Counted from the first letter of the stretch, positions 24,467 to 34,065 are shown. The stretch: 64,000 nucleotides of DNA from B1 sp964355075 (GCA_964355075.1 CAYHCF010000014.1:21645-85644); one strand, 5' to 3'. A program made the numbers and translations. Notes: generated by a model not told the origin, from the sequence alone.

Positions 24467-25156
24467 TTATTTACAATCTATTATCTGACCTTGTTCCGAA
24501 TAAATTTTTGGACTCAGATATGGAATTCCCAGGTTTAATCCACGTAAAATAAACAGCAGTGCAATGATTAGGGCAAAATATAAGCTTAATTTATTAATCC
24601 GGTTCCGGAAATTACCCGATAAAAATTGACCCAAAATGGAAACGCCAAACATCACTGGGAAGGTGCCAATTCCAAAAAAAATCATAAAAAGTGCTCCTTC
24701 CCATACTTCCTGGGTAGCAGTGGCTCCCAGTAAAGCAATGTAAACAAATCCACAGGGAAGCAAGCCATTAAAAACTCCGATAAAAAACAAGGCGGATAAT
24801 GCTTTGGAATTAAACAACTGATGAACCTTTTTTGAAGAAAATAATCTAAGGGGTCTAAAAGAATAGGTCTTCATCATTGTTTGGTTCAGGGCAACCATAA
24901 CAAGGATCAGAATTCCAGCTATTATGCTAATACTTTGCTGAAATCCCGCTAATTTTAATCCCAGTCCAAAAGCTCCCGAAACAATTCCTAAACAGGAATA
25001 GGTTACAATTCGCCCGGAATTGTATAGTAAACGCCCAAAATAAAATCCAGCTCCTTCAATTTGTTTTCCCGGAAGTGCAAAAGCAATAGGTCCGCACATT
25101 CCTGCACAATGAAAGCTTCCAAAGAAACCGGTTAATAAAGCAGTTATCCAAAACAT
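24467..25156 (-). CDS. SafE/TauE-like (UreH-type) membrane protein of the cco locus
   Basis: 229 aa with about six transmembrane helices; opens with LLTGFFGSFHCAGMCGPIAFAL, whose HCxxMCGPI is the mark of the UreH/CcoS-associated SafE family that commonly closes cbb3 loci and is thought to handle copper or assembly. Start chosen at ATG 25156, overlapping the fixH stop as TGATG; a GTG one codon earlier is possible. Last gene of the ccoG-fixH-safE group. Confidence 0.87.
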   Translation of the reverse strand: MFWITALLTGFFGSFHCAGMCGPIAFALPGKQIEGAGFYFGRLLYNSGRIVTYSCLGIVSGAFGLGLKLAGFQQSISIIAGILILVMVALNQTMMKTYSFRPLRLFSSKKVHQLFNSKALSALFFIGVFNGLLPCGFVYIALLGATATQEVWEGALFMIFFGIGTFPVMFGVSILGQFLSGNFRNRINKLSLYFALIIALLFILRGLNLGIPYLSPKIYSEQGQIIDCK

Positions 25157-25614
25157 CACAATACTATTTCCTTTTTTAATAAATGTTTTCCATCCTTTTC
25201 ATCCCACCCGAGCGTGAGTTTCCATTTGCCTTTATCAATATTTGACACGTTAATGCCTGTCGGAATGCTATCAATCAAAACAAAATTTACAGAAAAGTCT
25301 TTGGATTTATCAGAAGCTCTGTAAAAAAATGCGTTTACCGTAAGGGTGTCTCCAATTGAATATTTATTTAAAAATAAATATTCTGAAATTGTGTCAATAC
25401 CTGTGTAGCCTTGTAGTTTCCCAATGAGGATGTTTATTCTGCTTTCTGAATTTTTACTGTCATCAATAATTTGCTGATAGTTAATTCCCTTTTCATAATA
25501 GCTTTCTTCAACCAAAGGCATATCCGTTTGGGAGATTCTTAATACCATAATAATCACAAAACCCATAAATAAGATAGAAAATAAAGCCATTTTGGCACCC
25601 CAATTGATTTTCAT
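25156..25614 (-). CDS. fixH: FixH-family protein
   Basis: 152-aa membrane protein also called CcoH: one N-terminal helix (about 8-28, KMALFSILFMGFVIIMVLRI) followed by DMPLVEESYYEKGINYQ, the conserved YYxKxIxYQ-like string, and a periplasmic Ig-like domain. It is needed for assembly of cbb3-type oxidase. Lies between ccoG (32-base gap) and safE (overlap). Confidence 0.9.
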   Translation of the reverse strand: MKINWGAKMALFSILFMGFVIIMVLRISQTDMPLVEESYYEKGINYQQIIDDSKNSESRINILIGKLQGYTGIDTISEYLFLNKYSIGDTLTVNAFFYRASDKSKDFSVNFVLIDSIPTGINVSNIDKGKWKLTLGWDEKDGKHLLKKEIVL

Positions 25615-25646
25615 TTATTCTTAATTTTGTGGCCTAATATAAGGTA

Positions 25647-27059
25647 TTATCGTTTAGTTTTGAATTGGGGTCCGTTGAACCTTGATTTCATTTCCTCCAT
25701 TAACTTACCATTACTGAATACCTGAACCCTCACCGGGGTTGAGATTTGGTGAATTTCATTGACATCAACTATGATAAAGAAGGATGTTTTTCCAATACTT
25801 TCTTTGTGCACAGTTATTTCATTTCCGTCAATCAATTCTATTTCGCCTTTCGGTTCAATTAACTTTATTTCAACCGGCAAATCCTGAAAGGTTTTATTGA
25901 CAAACTCAATACTGTATAAATTGCTGATGCGGCCATCATTCTGATTCTGATAGAGCATTCCCGGAGCACGAAGCATGGTTGTTTCAACTAATTTTCGGGT
26001 AACCAAAAGGTAAATAAAAAAGCCAAATAATGCGGCAAGAACCACGGTATAAGACACATTTCTTGCATTCAATCTCAATTTTGTCCCTTTGGTAATTCCG
26101 TTTAGGGAGGCAAACCGGATTAATCCCTTCGGTTTAGCTATTTTTATCATCACCTCATCACAGGCATCCATACATGCTGTACAATGAATGCATTCCAATT
26201 GTGTTCCGTTTCTTATGTCAATTCCGGTAGGACAAACCTTCACACATAACTCACAATCTACGCAATCACCAGATATCCTTTCTTCAGATCTTTTTATTTT
26301 TTTTCTGGGTTCACCTCTCACAAAATCGTATCCTACCACTAAAGAATTCTTATCTAATAATAAACCCTGCAATCTCCCATAAGGACAAATAAAATTACAA
26401 ATTAATTCGCGCATTCTGGCATAAACAAAATAGAATATGCTGGTAAAAATGATCAGCGAAACAAGTAGGCCAATATGGGATAATGGCCCGTCAATAACCA
26501 ATAATTTAAGTTCGTCATATCCTATAATATAAGCCAGAAAAGTATTGGCGATGACAAAGGACAAAACCCAAAACAGAAGGTGCTTGAAGGTCTTTTTGAT
26601 AATTTTTTGAAAATTCAGCTTTTGATTATCTAATTTTATTTGTTGTTGGTAATCTCCTTCTATAGCATATTCAATTTTCCTGAACAGCATTTCCATAAAG
26701 ATAGTTTGAGGACATACCCAGCCACACCAGACTCTGCCAAATAAAACGGTAAACAATATGATAAACAACATAAAGGAGAGCATCAGCAATGCAAACAGGT
26801 TTAAATCCTGAGGCCAGAATACCATTCCGAATATGATAAACTTTCTTTCCAGAATATTTAGTAATAACAATGGGCGATCATTCAGGCGCATAAATGGGCC
26901 GCCAAACATAATCAGCATCAAAAACCAACTAAGCCAGGTACGGTAATCGTGAAACTTTCCCCTGGGTTTTTTAGCATATATCCAGAGACGTTTACCTGAA
27001 GGGTCAACATTTGAAAGTTCGTCTCTGAAATGAGCAGGATCTAATACATTTGAACGCAT
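25647..27059 (-). CDS. ccoG: CcoG/FixG cytochrome c oxidase accessory protein
   Basis: 470 aa from ATG 27059; a TTG at 27077 would lengthen it by six residues. Inner-membrane ferredoxin-type protein with about five helices, two [4Fe-4S] motifs (CVDCELCVKVCP and CIHCTACMDACDE) and an Ig-like C-terminal domain (about 375-465). The phrase FGRVWCGWVCPQTIFMEM is family-typical. It is thought to reduce Cu(II) for CuB loading of cbb3 oxidase. A terminator-like hairpin separates it from ccoP. Confidence 0.94.
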   Translation of the reverse strand: MRSNVLDPAHFRDELSNVDPSGKRLWIYAKKPRGKFHDYRTWLSWFLMLIMFGGPFMRLNDRPLLLLNILERKFIIFGMVFWPQDLNLFALLMLSFMLFIILFTVLFGRVWCGWVCPQTIFMEMLFRKIEYAIEGDYQQQIKLDNQKLNFQKIIKKTFKHLLFWVLSFVIANTFLAYIIGYDELKLLVIDGPLSHIGLLVSLIIFTSIFYFVYARMRELICNFICPYGRLQGLLLDKNSLVVGYDFVRGEPRKKIKRSEERISGDCVDCELCVKVCPTGIDIRNGTQLECIHCTACMDACDEVMIKIAKPKGLIRFASLNGITKGTKLRLNARNVSYTVVLAALFGFFIYLLVTRKLVETTMLRAPGMLYQNQNDGRISNLYSIEFVNKTFQDLPVEIKLIEPKGEIELIDGNEITVHKESIGKTSFFIIVDVNEIHQISTPVRVQVFSNGKLMEEMKSRFNGPQFKTKR

Positions 27060-27084
27060 CGTTTTTTTGATAGACAATCTTTAC

Positions 27085-27131
27085 AAAAAAGAAGTTAAAC
27101 AGCTTGCGAGAATAACTGTTTAACTTCTTTT
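27085..27131 (-). terminator. Terminator or attenuator between ccoP and ccoG
   Basis: A perfect 12-bp stem (GAAGTTAAACAG, 27091-27102, with its complement at 27116-27127) and 13-nt loop; on the minus strand six T residues follow. It would stop or reduce transcription from ccoNO-ccoQ-ccoP into ccoG-fixH-safE. Confidence 0.8.
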
Positions 27132-27157
27132 CTAATAGGTAATTTTTAATACAAAGG

Positions 27158-28039
27158 CTATTTCAATGAAATAGCTTTAACCGCTGCCATTGTATCTACA
27201 TTGGTCTGCACAGCAGTGCTATCTTCTTTAAACAAATCGCCCTGAGGCTCTTTTGGGTTTGGCGGATTTGTTCCTTTCAGTGATTTAACATAGGAAGCCA
27301 GTTGCTGTATCTGTTTACCACTAAAAGTACTATTCCAGGTGATCATTCCTTTTGCCGGAACGCCATATTTTATCGTTTTAAAAATTGATTTCACATCGCC
27401 ACCATGTATCCAATAGAAGTCCGTTAAATTAGGGCCAACTTTTCCTTCGGCCTTTTCGCCATGGCAAACCACACATTTCTCTTTAAAATTTTTAGCACCG
27501 GCAGAAATTGACTGATTATCTGTAAGGAGCGTAACCGTATTTTCATCTATCAGATTTCCTGATTTTTTAAGGTAGGCTTCAACGGCAATTTTAGAAGCAT
27601 TTACTTCTTCAATATATTCGCTTTCCTGCAACTTATTGAATTTGAAAACATGATAATTGAGCAAATACAAAACGGCAAAAATAACCGTAGTATAAAAAAT
27701 AAAATTGAACCATGGGGGTGTGGGATTATCTAATTCGGAGATTCCATCGTAATCTTCATCCATTATCAATTCCTGTTCTGATTTTTCTGATTTTAATCCC
27801 GCAAATCTATCCCACCAAGAAAGCCTGAATTTGTTGTCATTTAAGCTGCGAAGCCGCCTCATGGATGCGTATAGTGCAGCTAACAGGTAAATAACCAAAC
27901 ACATTAAGATTACATCAATTGCTTCCAACACAGAAGATAAACTTAAGGTGGAAGAAGCAGGGGTATCAGCCATGTTTTGTGCAGATAAAGAGCCTGCAAT
28001 TATAAAGAGAGCCGACAAAGTATAAATTATTCGCTTCAT
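27158..28039 (-). CDS. ccoP: cbb3 oxidase subunit III, CcoP
   Basis: 293 aa with a signal-like N-terminus (ends near SAQ), helices at about 35-57 and 112-132, and one c-type cytochrome domain at the C-terminus (CVVCH with GPNLTDFYWIHGGD, axial Met in KGMITW). The N-terminal part carries the subunit-III-like PTPPWFNFIFYTTV. It has one haem-binding CxxCH, whereas proteobacterial CcoP has two; monohaem forms are usual in this phylum. Receives electrons for the oxidase. Directly follows the ccoQ-like gene. Confidence 0.92.
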   Translation of the reverse strand: MKRIIYTLSALFIIAGSLSAQNMADTPASSTLSLSSVLEAIDVILMCLVIYLLAALYASMRRLRSLNDNKFRLSWWDRFAGLKSEKSEQELIMDEDYDGISELDNPTPPWFNFIFYTTVIFAVLYLLNYHVFKFNKLQESEYIEEVNASKIAVEAYLKKSGNLIDENTVTLLTDNQSISAGAKNFKEKCVVCHGEKAEGKVGPNLTDFYWIHGGDVKSIFKTIKYGVPAKGMITWNSTFSGKQIQQLASYVKSLKGTNPPNPKEPQGDLFKEDSTAVQTNVDTMAAVKAISLK

Positions 28040-28050
28040 GATTATAAATT

Positions 28051-28212
28051 TTAATTTTCCAAAGGTTTTTCAGCCATTTCTTTCAAATATCTTTTATCAG
28101 CTTTAAAAATAAACCAGAGCACGCCGGCAAAGAATACCATAAATACAATTAAAGAAAAGATCAGATAGCTGTTCTGAAATCCTGATAAATTTTGTAAATG
28201 TTGTTTGAACAT
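28051..28212 (-). CDS. Small CcoQ-like subunit of cbb3 oxidase
   Basis: 53 aa, ATG at 28212. A single helix (about 15-36, YLIFSLIVFMVFFAGVLWFI) is followed by a basic-acidic tail (KADKRYLKEMAEKPLEN). Size, one-helix topology and place between ccoNO and ccoP match CcoQ, which stabilises the oxidase complex. Only 11 bases separate it from ccoP and 14 from ccoNO. CcoQ sequences are poorly conserved, so the name rests on position and shape. Confidence 0.75.
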   Translation of the reverse strand: MFKQHLQNLSGFQNSYLIFSLIVFMVFFAGVLWFIFKADKRYLKEMAEKPLEN

Positions 28213-28226
28213 GGCCTTATTAATTA

Positions 28227-30356
28227 TTATCTGTTTGTTGTATTATTTAATTTAATATCGGTTCCCATTCTTTGTAAATAGGCAATCAGGGCAATAATTT
28301 CTTTATTACTCTCAACCGGATATCCATCCTTGGTTAAACCCGCTGCAATTTTTTCGGCTTGCTTTTTTAAATCTTCTTCTGCAATTTTTTCGTAGCCCCT
28401 TTCATAAGGAACCCCCAATTTACGCATGGCATTAATTTTATCAGCGGTATTACCGGTATACAGATTATTTTCGAGAAGCCATGGATAATTAGGCATGATT
28501 GAGCCTGGCGACATATTAGCCGGCGCCAGCATATGAAGATAATGCCAGCTATTGGGATATTTACCGCCAATACGCATCAAATCTGGACCGGTTCTTTTTG
28601 AGCCCCACAAAAAAGGATGATCGTAAACATATTCACCCGCTTTTGAGTATTCGCCATAGCGTTCAGTTTCACTTCTGAAAGGACGTACCATTTGTGAGTG
28701 GCAGCTTACACATCCTTCTCTGATATATAGATCCCTTCCCTGTAATTCGAGTGCCGAATAGGGCTTCACACTGCTAATGGTTGGAATATTTGATTTGATA
28801 GTAAGGATGGGGATAATCTCAACCATGCCACCGATTAATATCACCAAAATGGTAAGTACCAATAGTGTTACCGGCTTACGTTCAAAAGCTTTATGCCAAT
28901 AGGTTTGTGCACCATGCGGAGTAAAACTTTTTTCAAGGGCAGGGGCCTCGGCGGCTTCGTTGGCAATTAATTTGCCACTTGCAGCCGTTTTTATTAAGTT
29001 ATATATCATCAGGAAAACACCACTTAAAAATAAGCAACCACCTATTGAGCGCATAATGTGCATGGGTATTATCTGCAAAGTAGTTTCCAGAAAATTGGGA
29101 TATTTTAACATTCCTTCAGGTAAAAACTCCCTCCACATCATTCCCTGAGCGAAACCACTCCAGTACATTGGAATTACATAAAACAAAATACCTAAAGTTG
29201 AAATCCAGAAATGTGCATTGGCCAGAGAATTGGAGTATAATTTGGTGCCATAAATTTTTGGAACCAGCCAATAAAACATACCAAAAGTCATTAAGCCATT
29301 CCATCCCAATGCCCCGGTATGTACATGAGCAACTATCCAATCGGTAAAGTGTGCGATGGCGTTAACGTTTTTTAATGCCAACATCGGTCCTTCAAAAGTG
29401 GCCATACCATATGCGGTAACCCCCACTGCAAAGAATTTCAAAACGGGTTCATCTCTAACTTTATCCCAAGCGCCGCGTAAGGTCAGTAAACCATTAATCA
29501 TACCCCCCCAGGAAGGAGCGATTAACATAATTGAAAAGGCTACTCCTACCGATTGAACCCAACTGGGTAAAGCCGAATATAACAAATGGTGAGGACCTGC
29601 CCAGATATAGATGAAGATAAGTGTCCAGAAGTGAAGAATTGATAATTTATAGGAATATACAGGACGGTTAACTGCTTTGGGTAAATAATAATACATGATG
29701 CCCAGATAAGGTGTAGTTAAAAAAAAGGCTACTGCATTATGCCCATACCACCACTGAACCAAGGCATCCTGAACACCGGCATAAACCATATAACTCTTAA
29801 ACCAACTTACCGGCAATTCAAACGATACTACAATATGTAAAATGGCTACAGTTATAAAAGTGGCTATATAAAACCAAATGGCAACATACATATGTCGTTC
29901 TCTGCGCTTGATGATAGTACCAAACATATTGATACCAAATGCAAGCCATACCAAAGTAATAGCAATATCCACCGGCCATTCCAGTTCTGCATATTCATGA
30001 GAAGTAGTATAACCCAAAGGCAAAGTTATGGCGGCAGCCAAAATGATAAGTTGCCAACCCCAGAAATGAAAATTACCCAGAATATCACTATAAAGCCGGG
30101 CTTTGCAAAGACGTTGCAGGGAATAATAAATACCGGCAAATATGGCATTCCCTACAAATGCGAAAATCACTGCATTGGTATGTAATGGCCTGATCCTTCC
30201 AAACGAGGTATAGGGAAGATCAAGGTTGAGCGCGGGATAATACAACTGAATAGCTGCCATCAGGCCCACCAGCATGCCAACAACTCCAAATAGCATGGAA
30301 GCGATAATAAAATTCCGGATAATTCGGTTGTCGTAGTTAAATTGTTCGATTTGCAT
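28227..30356 (-). CDS. ccoN: cbb3 oxidase fused subunits I and II (CcoNO)
   Basis: 709-aa fusion. The N-terminal part (about 1-465) is the 12-helix haem-copper oxidase core: RPLHTNAVIF (haem b ligand), WWYGHNAVAFF and AGPHHLLYSALP (CuB ligands), IVAHVHTGALGWNG (b3 and b ligands). The C-terminal part (about 500-709) is CcoO: one helix, then cytochrome c motif CVSCHSQMVRPFRSETERYG and axial Met in SPGSIMPNYPWL. Reduces O2 to water with high affinity and pumps protons. Fused CcoNO is usual in Bacteroidota. The gene starts at ATG 30356, 64 bases after ccoS. Confidence 0.97.
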   Translation of the reverse strand: MQIEQFNYDNRIIRNFIIASMLFGVVGMLVGLMAAIQLYYPALNLDLPYTSFGRIRPLHTNAVIFAFVGNAIFAGIYYSLQRLCKARLYSDILGNFHFWGWQLIILAAAITLPLGYTTSHEYAELEWPVDIAITLVWLAFGINMFGTIIKRRERHMYVAIWFYIATFITVAILHIVVSFELPVSWFKSYMVYAGVQDALVQWWYGHNAVAFFLTTPYLGIMYYYLPKAVNRPVYSYKLSILHFWTLIFIYIWAGPHHLLYSALPSWVQSVGVAFSIMLIAPSWGGMINGLLTLRGAWDKVRDEPVLKFFAVGVTAYGMATFEGPMLALKNVNAIAHFTDWIVAHVHTGALGWNGLMTFGMFYWLVPKIYGTKLYSNSLANAHFWISTLGILFYVIPMYWSGFAQGMMWREFLPEGMLKYPNFLETTLQIIPMHIMRSIGGCLFLSGVFLMIYNLIKTAASGKLIANEAAEAPALEKSFTPHGAQTYWHKAFERKPVTLLVLTILVILIGGMVEIIPILTIKSNIPTISSVKPYSALELQGRDLYIREGCVSCHSQMVRPFRSETERYGEYSKAGEYVYDHPFLWGSKRTGPDLMRIGGKYPNSWHYLHMLAPANMSPGSIMPNYPWLLENNLYTGNTADKINAMRKLGVPYERGYEKIAEEDLKKQAEKIAAGLTKDGYPVESNKEIIALIAYLQRMGTDIKLNNTTNR

Positions 30357-30420
30357 GGGTATCTGTTTTAAAAATAGTTATAATTTCAATACTAAAAATT
30401 GAAGAAAAAAAGATGTTTCG

Positions 30421-30600
30421 CTATTCAGTTAGATTTTCCTTTTCGGCTTGTGGCACAATGGGCTTATCATCAAATAGAATTCGAACGGAAGGCGTATAAT
30501 TATCTTCCATCTGACCCGATTTAACCGACCATATAAATGCGGCCAAAAACCCCAAAGCCATGGATAAACTAACCCCAATTAATAAAAATAATATTTTCAT
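30421..30600 (-). CDS. ccoS: CcoS, cbb3 oxidase assembly protein
   Basis: 59 aa, ATG at 30600. The single N-terminal helix (ILFLLIGVSLSMALGFLAAFIW) followed by SVKSGQMEDNYTPSVRILFDD matches the CcoS pattern, in which a helix precedes an SGQ(F/M)DD/ED segment. Needed for insertion of haem and copper into the oxidase. It lies 13 bases after ccoI and before ccoNO, the standard place. Confidence 0.92.
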   Translation of the reverse strand: MKILFLLIGVSLSMALGFLAAFIWSVKSGQMEDNYTPSVRILFDDKPIVPQAEKENLTE

Positions 30601-30613
30601 TCTAACTGCTTTT

Positions 30614-33034
30614 TTATTCTACAATTTTATTTTTTCGGGCATATAAATAGGTTGCCGTAGTGGTAAATACAATTACGCTGATACTGCTTACCGGCATTAA
30701 AATGGCAGCAATTACCGGCGATAAAACTCCCTTAACAGCAAAGCTTAATCCAACGATATTGTATAGTAAAGATATCATAAAACTCATTCTGATTACTTTA
30801 AGGGTATCCCTTGCAAAACTAAAAAAATTTCCCAATTTCCCAAATACCGCTGCATCCATAATAATGTCACTGGAAGGAGAAAAATGTGCTGTATTCTCAG
30901 TCACGGAAATACCTATCCCAGCCACCTTTAAAGCACCGGCATCATTTAATCCATCGCCGATCATGGCAATCCGGTCACCCATTCCGTTTTGTTTTTCAAT
31001 ATAGCGCATTTTATCGGCAGGAGTTTGATTGAAATGCATTTCACCTGAAGAAGGGAAGAGTAATGCTAATTGGTCTCTTTCCGAATCCTGATCTCCCGAT
31101 AACAAACTCAATTTCCCATATTCCGATAAGTCATTCAATACCTTGTTCAGGTCTTTCCGATAAGTATGTTTTATATAAAATGAGCCCAGACAAATGGCGT
31201 TGATTGAGACATATACCATGCTTGCTAAATTGGTATCTGTAGCAGCTTGACTATTGCCTATAAAATAATTTGAACCTACCCGAACCATTTGGCCGTCTAT
31301 TATTCCTTCAATTCCTCTTCCACTAATCTCTCTAAAGGATTCTACACTTAATTTTTGAGGACTACCCGGGTATAAATAGGAGCAGATTTTTTTACTTAAC
31401 GGATGAATGGAGTGGTTACATAAACTATATATACAAGAAGTCTGAAAATCACTTAGGTAATCACCTACAAATGAAACCGACGAATCGGAGGCATGTGTTA
31501 TGGTTCCTGTTTTATCAAAAATAAAATGATTTATTCCGGCCATTTGTTCAATCACTTCAGGAGATTTTATATAGAATTTACTTCGCCCGAACATTCGCAA
31601 ACTATTACCTAAGGCAAACGGACTTGATAAAGCAAGTGCACAGGGGCAGGCAATTATTAATACAGAGGTAAAGGCATTAATAGATAATTCAGGTTTATGT
31701 ATGAGCCAATATAAACCCGAAGTAATGGCAATACCCAGTAAAAGGATCGTGAAATACCTGCTGACTTTTGATTGAAAAGATTGAATTTTCGCTGAATTGT
31801 TTTTTGTAAAATGCGCACTATTCCACAACTGAGTCAGGTAACTTTGGGAGACTGATTTATAAACTTCCAACTCGATGGTTCCGCCTATCTGTCGGCCGCC
31901 GGCATAAATTATTTCACCCAGTATTTTCGTAACAGGTAAATGCTCGCCGGTAACAAAACTAAAATCTATCTGCGCTTCGCCTTGTAACAAGATTGAATCG
32001 GCTGGTATTATTTCATGATGACGGATCAGAATGCGATGGCCTATCTTTAATTTATTAACAGGCAGCGTAGTTTCTATATCCTTATCGATCACAGAAACCG
32101 CAATTGGGAAATAAGATTTATAATCACGTTCAAAAGATAATGCATCAAAGGTTCGTTGTTGAACCCACTTTCCGATTAAAAGAAAGAAAACCAATCCGGT
32201 AAGGGTATCAAAAAACCCGATTCCGGTCTGAGAAATTACTTCATAGCAACTTCTGACAAACATGACTAAAATACCTAACGCCAGCGGGAAATCGATATGG
32301 ATGATTCCTTTCCTTAAACTTTTATAAGCAGAAATAAAATAATCACGTGCACTGAAGAAAAAAACAGGAGTGGCCAGAACCATATTGAGTATTCCAAATA
32401 ACTTTGAGAAATTAGTTTGTGAAAATGGATCCAAACCAAAATATTCCGGAAAACTGATGAGCATCATATTTCCAAAACAAAAACCTGCTACGCCGATCTG
32501 ATAGAGTAATTTACGATAATTATCTGATTTCTTTTCCGACTCCAGGTCATTCAGATTGAGGGAGGGTTCATAGCCCAGAGAAGAGAGTAATTCAACCAGC
32601 TTACGCAGACTGCATACCTCCTGGCTAAAGGTGAGAGAAAGCTGTTTCTTTAAGAAATCAACCCGACAGTTTAATATTCCTTTTTGCAGCTTGTATAAAC
32701 TTTCCAGTAGCCAAATACAACTACTACAGTGCATTGTTGGAATATTGAAAGTGATTTTGGATATTTTTTCATCCCGATAGTCTAGGAGCTGTTTTTGTAT
32801 TTGCTCATCTTCTAAATAATTGAATTTTACTTTTGAAACAGGATTTTTAAGGGATAACCCGGGGTTCATGTCAAGGGTATAATAATCACAAAGATTATTA
32901 GCCGACAAAATTTCATAAACCCCTTTACATCCATTGCAGCAAAAATTTTTCTGGTCGTAGCGCACAGGAATACTCCCAACTAAATCTCCACAATGAAAAC
33001 ACTTAGTTTTTGTTGTGCTTTTTACAAATGACAC
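30614..33034 (-). CDS. ccoI: Copper-exporting P1B-type ATPase CcoI/FixI
   Basis: 806 aa. N-terminal Cys-rich region (CFHCGDL, FCCNGCKGVYEIL), a heavy-metal domain with CxxC-like MHCSSCIW, eight transmembrane helices with the ion motif CPC (IIACPCALALSSPFALG), phosphorylation site DKTGTIT and hinge GDGLNDAGAL. The N-terminal YHS/CNGC arrangement is specific for CcoI/FixI. Supplies copper to cbb3 oxidase from the cytoplasm. Starts with GTG at 33034, no better ATG being available, 6 bases after the Usp stop, so the genes are coupled. Confidence 0.95.
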   Translation of the reverse strand: MSFVKSTTKTKCFHCGDLVGSIPVRYDQKNFCCNGCKGVYEILSANNLCDYYTLDMNPGLSLKNPVSKVKFNYLEDEQIQKQLLDYRDEKISKITFNIPTMHCSSCIWLLESLYKLQKGILNCRVDFLKKQLSLTFSQEVCSLRKLVELLSSLGYEPSLNLNDLESEKKSDNYRKLLYQIGVAGFCFGNMMLISFPEYFGLDPFSQTNFSKLFGILNMVLATPVFFFSARDYFISAYKSLRKGIIHIDFPLALGILVMFVRSCYEVISQTGIGFFDTLTGLVFFLLIGKWVQQRTFDALSFERDYKSYFPIAVSVIDKDIETTLPVNKLKIGHRILIRHHEIIPADSILLQGEAQIDFSFVTGEHLPVTKILGEIIYAGGRQIGGTIELEVYKSVSQSYLTQLWNSAHFTKNNSAKIQSFQSKVSRYFTILLLGIAITSGLYWLIHKPELSINAFTSVLIIACPCALALSSPFALGNSLRMFGRSKFYIKSPEVIEQMAGINHFIFDKTGTITHASDSSVSFVGDYLSDFQTSCIYSLCNHSIHPLSKKICSYLYPGSPQKLSVESFREISGRGIEGIIDGQMVRVGSNYFIGNSQAATDTNLASMVYVSINAICLGSFYIKHTYRKDLNKVLNDLSEYGKLSLLSGDQDSERDQLALLFPSSGEMHFNQTPADKMRYIEKQNGMGDRIAMIGDGLNDAGALKVAGIGISVTENTAHFSPSSDIIMDAAVFGKLGNFFSFARDTLKVIRMSFMISLLYNIVGLSFAVKGVLSPVIAAILMPVSSISVIVFTTTATYLYARKNKIVE

Positions 33035-33040
33035 GGCAAA

Positions 33041-33877
33041 CTATCCTAAAAATACAGAGCGCTGACGATCCATAAAAAATGAGTGTCCCTTGTTAAAAAT
33101 CATATCTTCAATAATATCATTTCGGTTCACACCGGAAACCAATAGAAAGGATGGAAAACTCTTTAAAAGCGTAATTAAATCGTTATAATAATTATCAGGA
33201 TAAATGCGATTGATTGCAAAATGTTGTTTAAAATTTTTCAGATAATCAATAATACTTTTTTCTTGTGAATTGCTTTCATCAGTTACCACAACATTTAAAA
33301 TCACCCTGTTATTTTCCAATTGATCACCCATTAGATACATAAACAATTTTATAGCTTCAAAAGATCGGTTACTTCCATCATATAACATCACAATATTATT
33401 GAAAGTGACTTGTTCACTGGATAACAGAAGAATCGGACATTTGGTATTGCGCAATACCGCTACAATAGAATCAAAGGACTTCATATTGATATCTTCCTTT
33501 TTGAAAATATCCTTACCTATTAAAAAAATATCGTTGTATAAACTTTCCTTAACCAACTCTTCATTTACTTCAGCCCCTGAAAGATAAACACGGGTTTTCA
33601 AATCGAGTTCATCACATTTTGAAATGAACCTTTCAATAAATTCATTGCTGTTATTTAAATCGGTGTGCAATATCCTCTCCAGGATTTCGGAACGGGTGTA
33701 CTGTGAATTGAGAAAGTGTGGATTTTCAAAAATCTCATGCAAATTTGCAGAACTAATTCCTTCAACAAATGCCCCGTTAAATCGATCTTCCTTTTCATGA
33801 AAAAGTCTGATCGAACAATCCAAAAGACGTTCGGCCTCAACCGTACCGTCCATTAATATCAACATATTTCTAACCAC
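33041..33877 (-). CDS. Tandem universal-stress-protein domain protein
   Basis: 278 aa from GTG 33877. Two Usp-like halves: residues 1-152 (MLILMDGTVEAERLLDCSIRL ... DSIVAVLRNTKCPILLL, where CPILLL is the typical final strand) and 155-278 (NNIVMLYDGSNRSFEAIKLF). The nucleotide-binding GxxG(S) loop is not clear in either half. Leads the ccoI-ccoP run with a 6-base gap to ccoI. An ATG at 33865 is an alternative start, but the longer form puts the first strand at the usual distance. Cytoplasmic; likely tied to the energy or redox state through its operon. Confidence 0.75.
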   Translation of the reverse strand: MVRNMLILMDGTVEAERLLDCSIRLFHEKEDRFNGAFVEGISSANLHEIFENPHFLNSQYTRSEILERILHTDLNNSNEFIERFISKCDELDLKTRVYLSGAEVNEELVKESLYNDIFLIGKDIFKKEDINMKSFDSIVAVLRNTKCPILLLSSEQVTFNNIVMLYDGSNRSFEAIKLFMYLMGDQLENNRVILNVVVTDESNSQEKSIIDYLKNFKQHFAINRIYPDNYYNDLITLLKSFPSFLLVSGVNRNDIIEDMIFNKGHSFFMDRQRSVFLG

Positions 33878-33905
33878 GGGTATATTATTTACATTATCAG
33901 CTGTC

Positions 33906-33913
33906 CAAAAATA
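33906..33913 (-). promoter_or_regulatory. -7 box of the Usp-cco operon
   Basis: TATTTTTG on the minus strand fits TAnnTTTG exactly, 28 bases before the GTG of the Usp gene. TTTG at 33933-33930 is a possible -33 element, though the 16-base spacer is short. Confidence 0.5.
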
Positions 33914-33956
33914 ATTTTAAACCCGAATTCAAAACATGACCTTACTCATTGGGGCC

Positions 33957-33972
33957 TATGATATTTGTCATA
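33957..33972. promoter_or_regulatory. Candidate Crp/Fnr operator upstream of the Usp-cco operon
   Basis: TATGATATTTGTCATA has perfect 5-bp arms TATGA/TCATA around 6 bases, giving the TGA-N6-TCA core of Crp/Fnr-family sites. Its centre is about 64 bases upstream of the start site predicted from the -7 box at 33906-33913, close to the class I activator position. Confidence 0.5.
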
Positions 33973-33990
33973 AATACCGGAAATAAATAT

Positions 33991-34023
33991 GGACAAAAGC
34001 CTCTATTCATAAGGTTTTTGTCC
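33991..34023 (-). terminator. Hairpin downstream of the patatin gene
   Basis: A 12-bp stem (33991-34002 with 34012-34023, one wobble pair; GGACAAAA/TTTTGTCC) with a 9-nt loop. On the minus strand only a poor T-rich tail follows, so it is either a weak terminator for the patatin gene or a regulatory structure. Confidence 0.5.
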
Positions 34024-34065
34024 AATATCAGGTAGGTTATCTAAACAAACAATAAGTATAAAACC

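Noticed and set aside
33964..33997. TTTGTC...GACAAA repeat as the Fnr site
   Set aside because: The arms are 22 bases apart, too far for a Crp/Fnr dimer; the right arm is part of the hairpin at 33991-34023. The dyad at 33957-33972 fits better.
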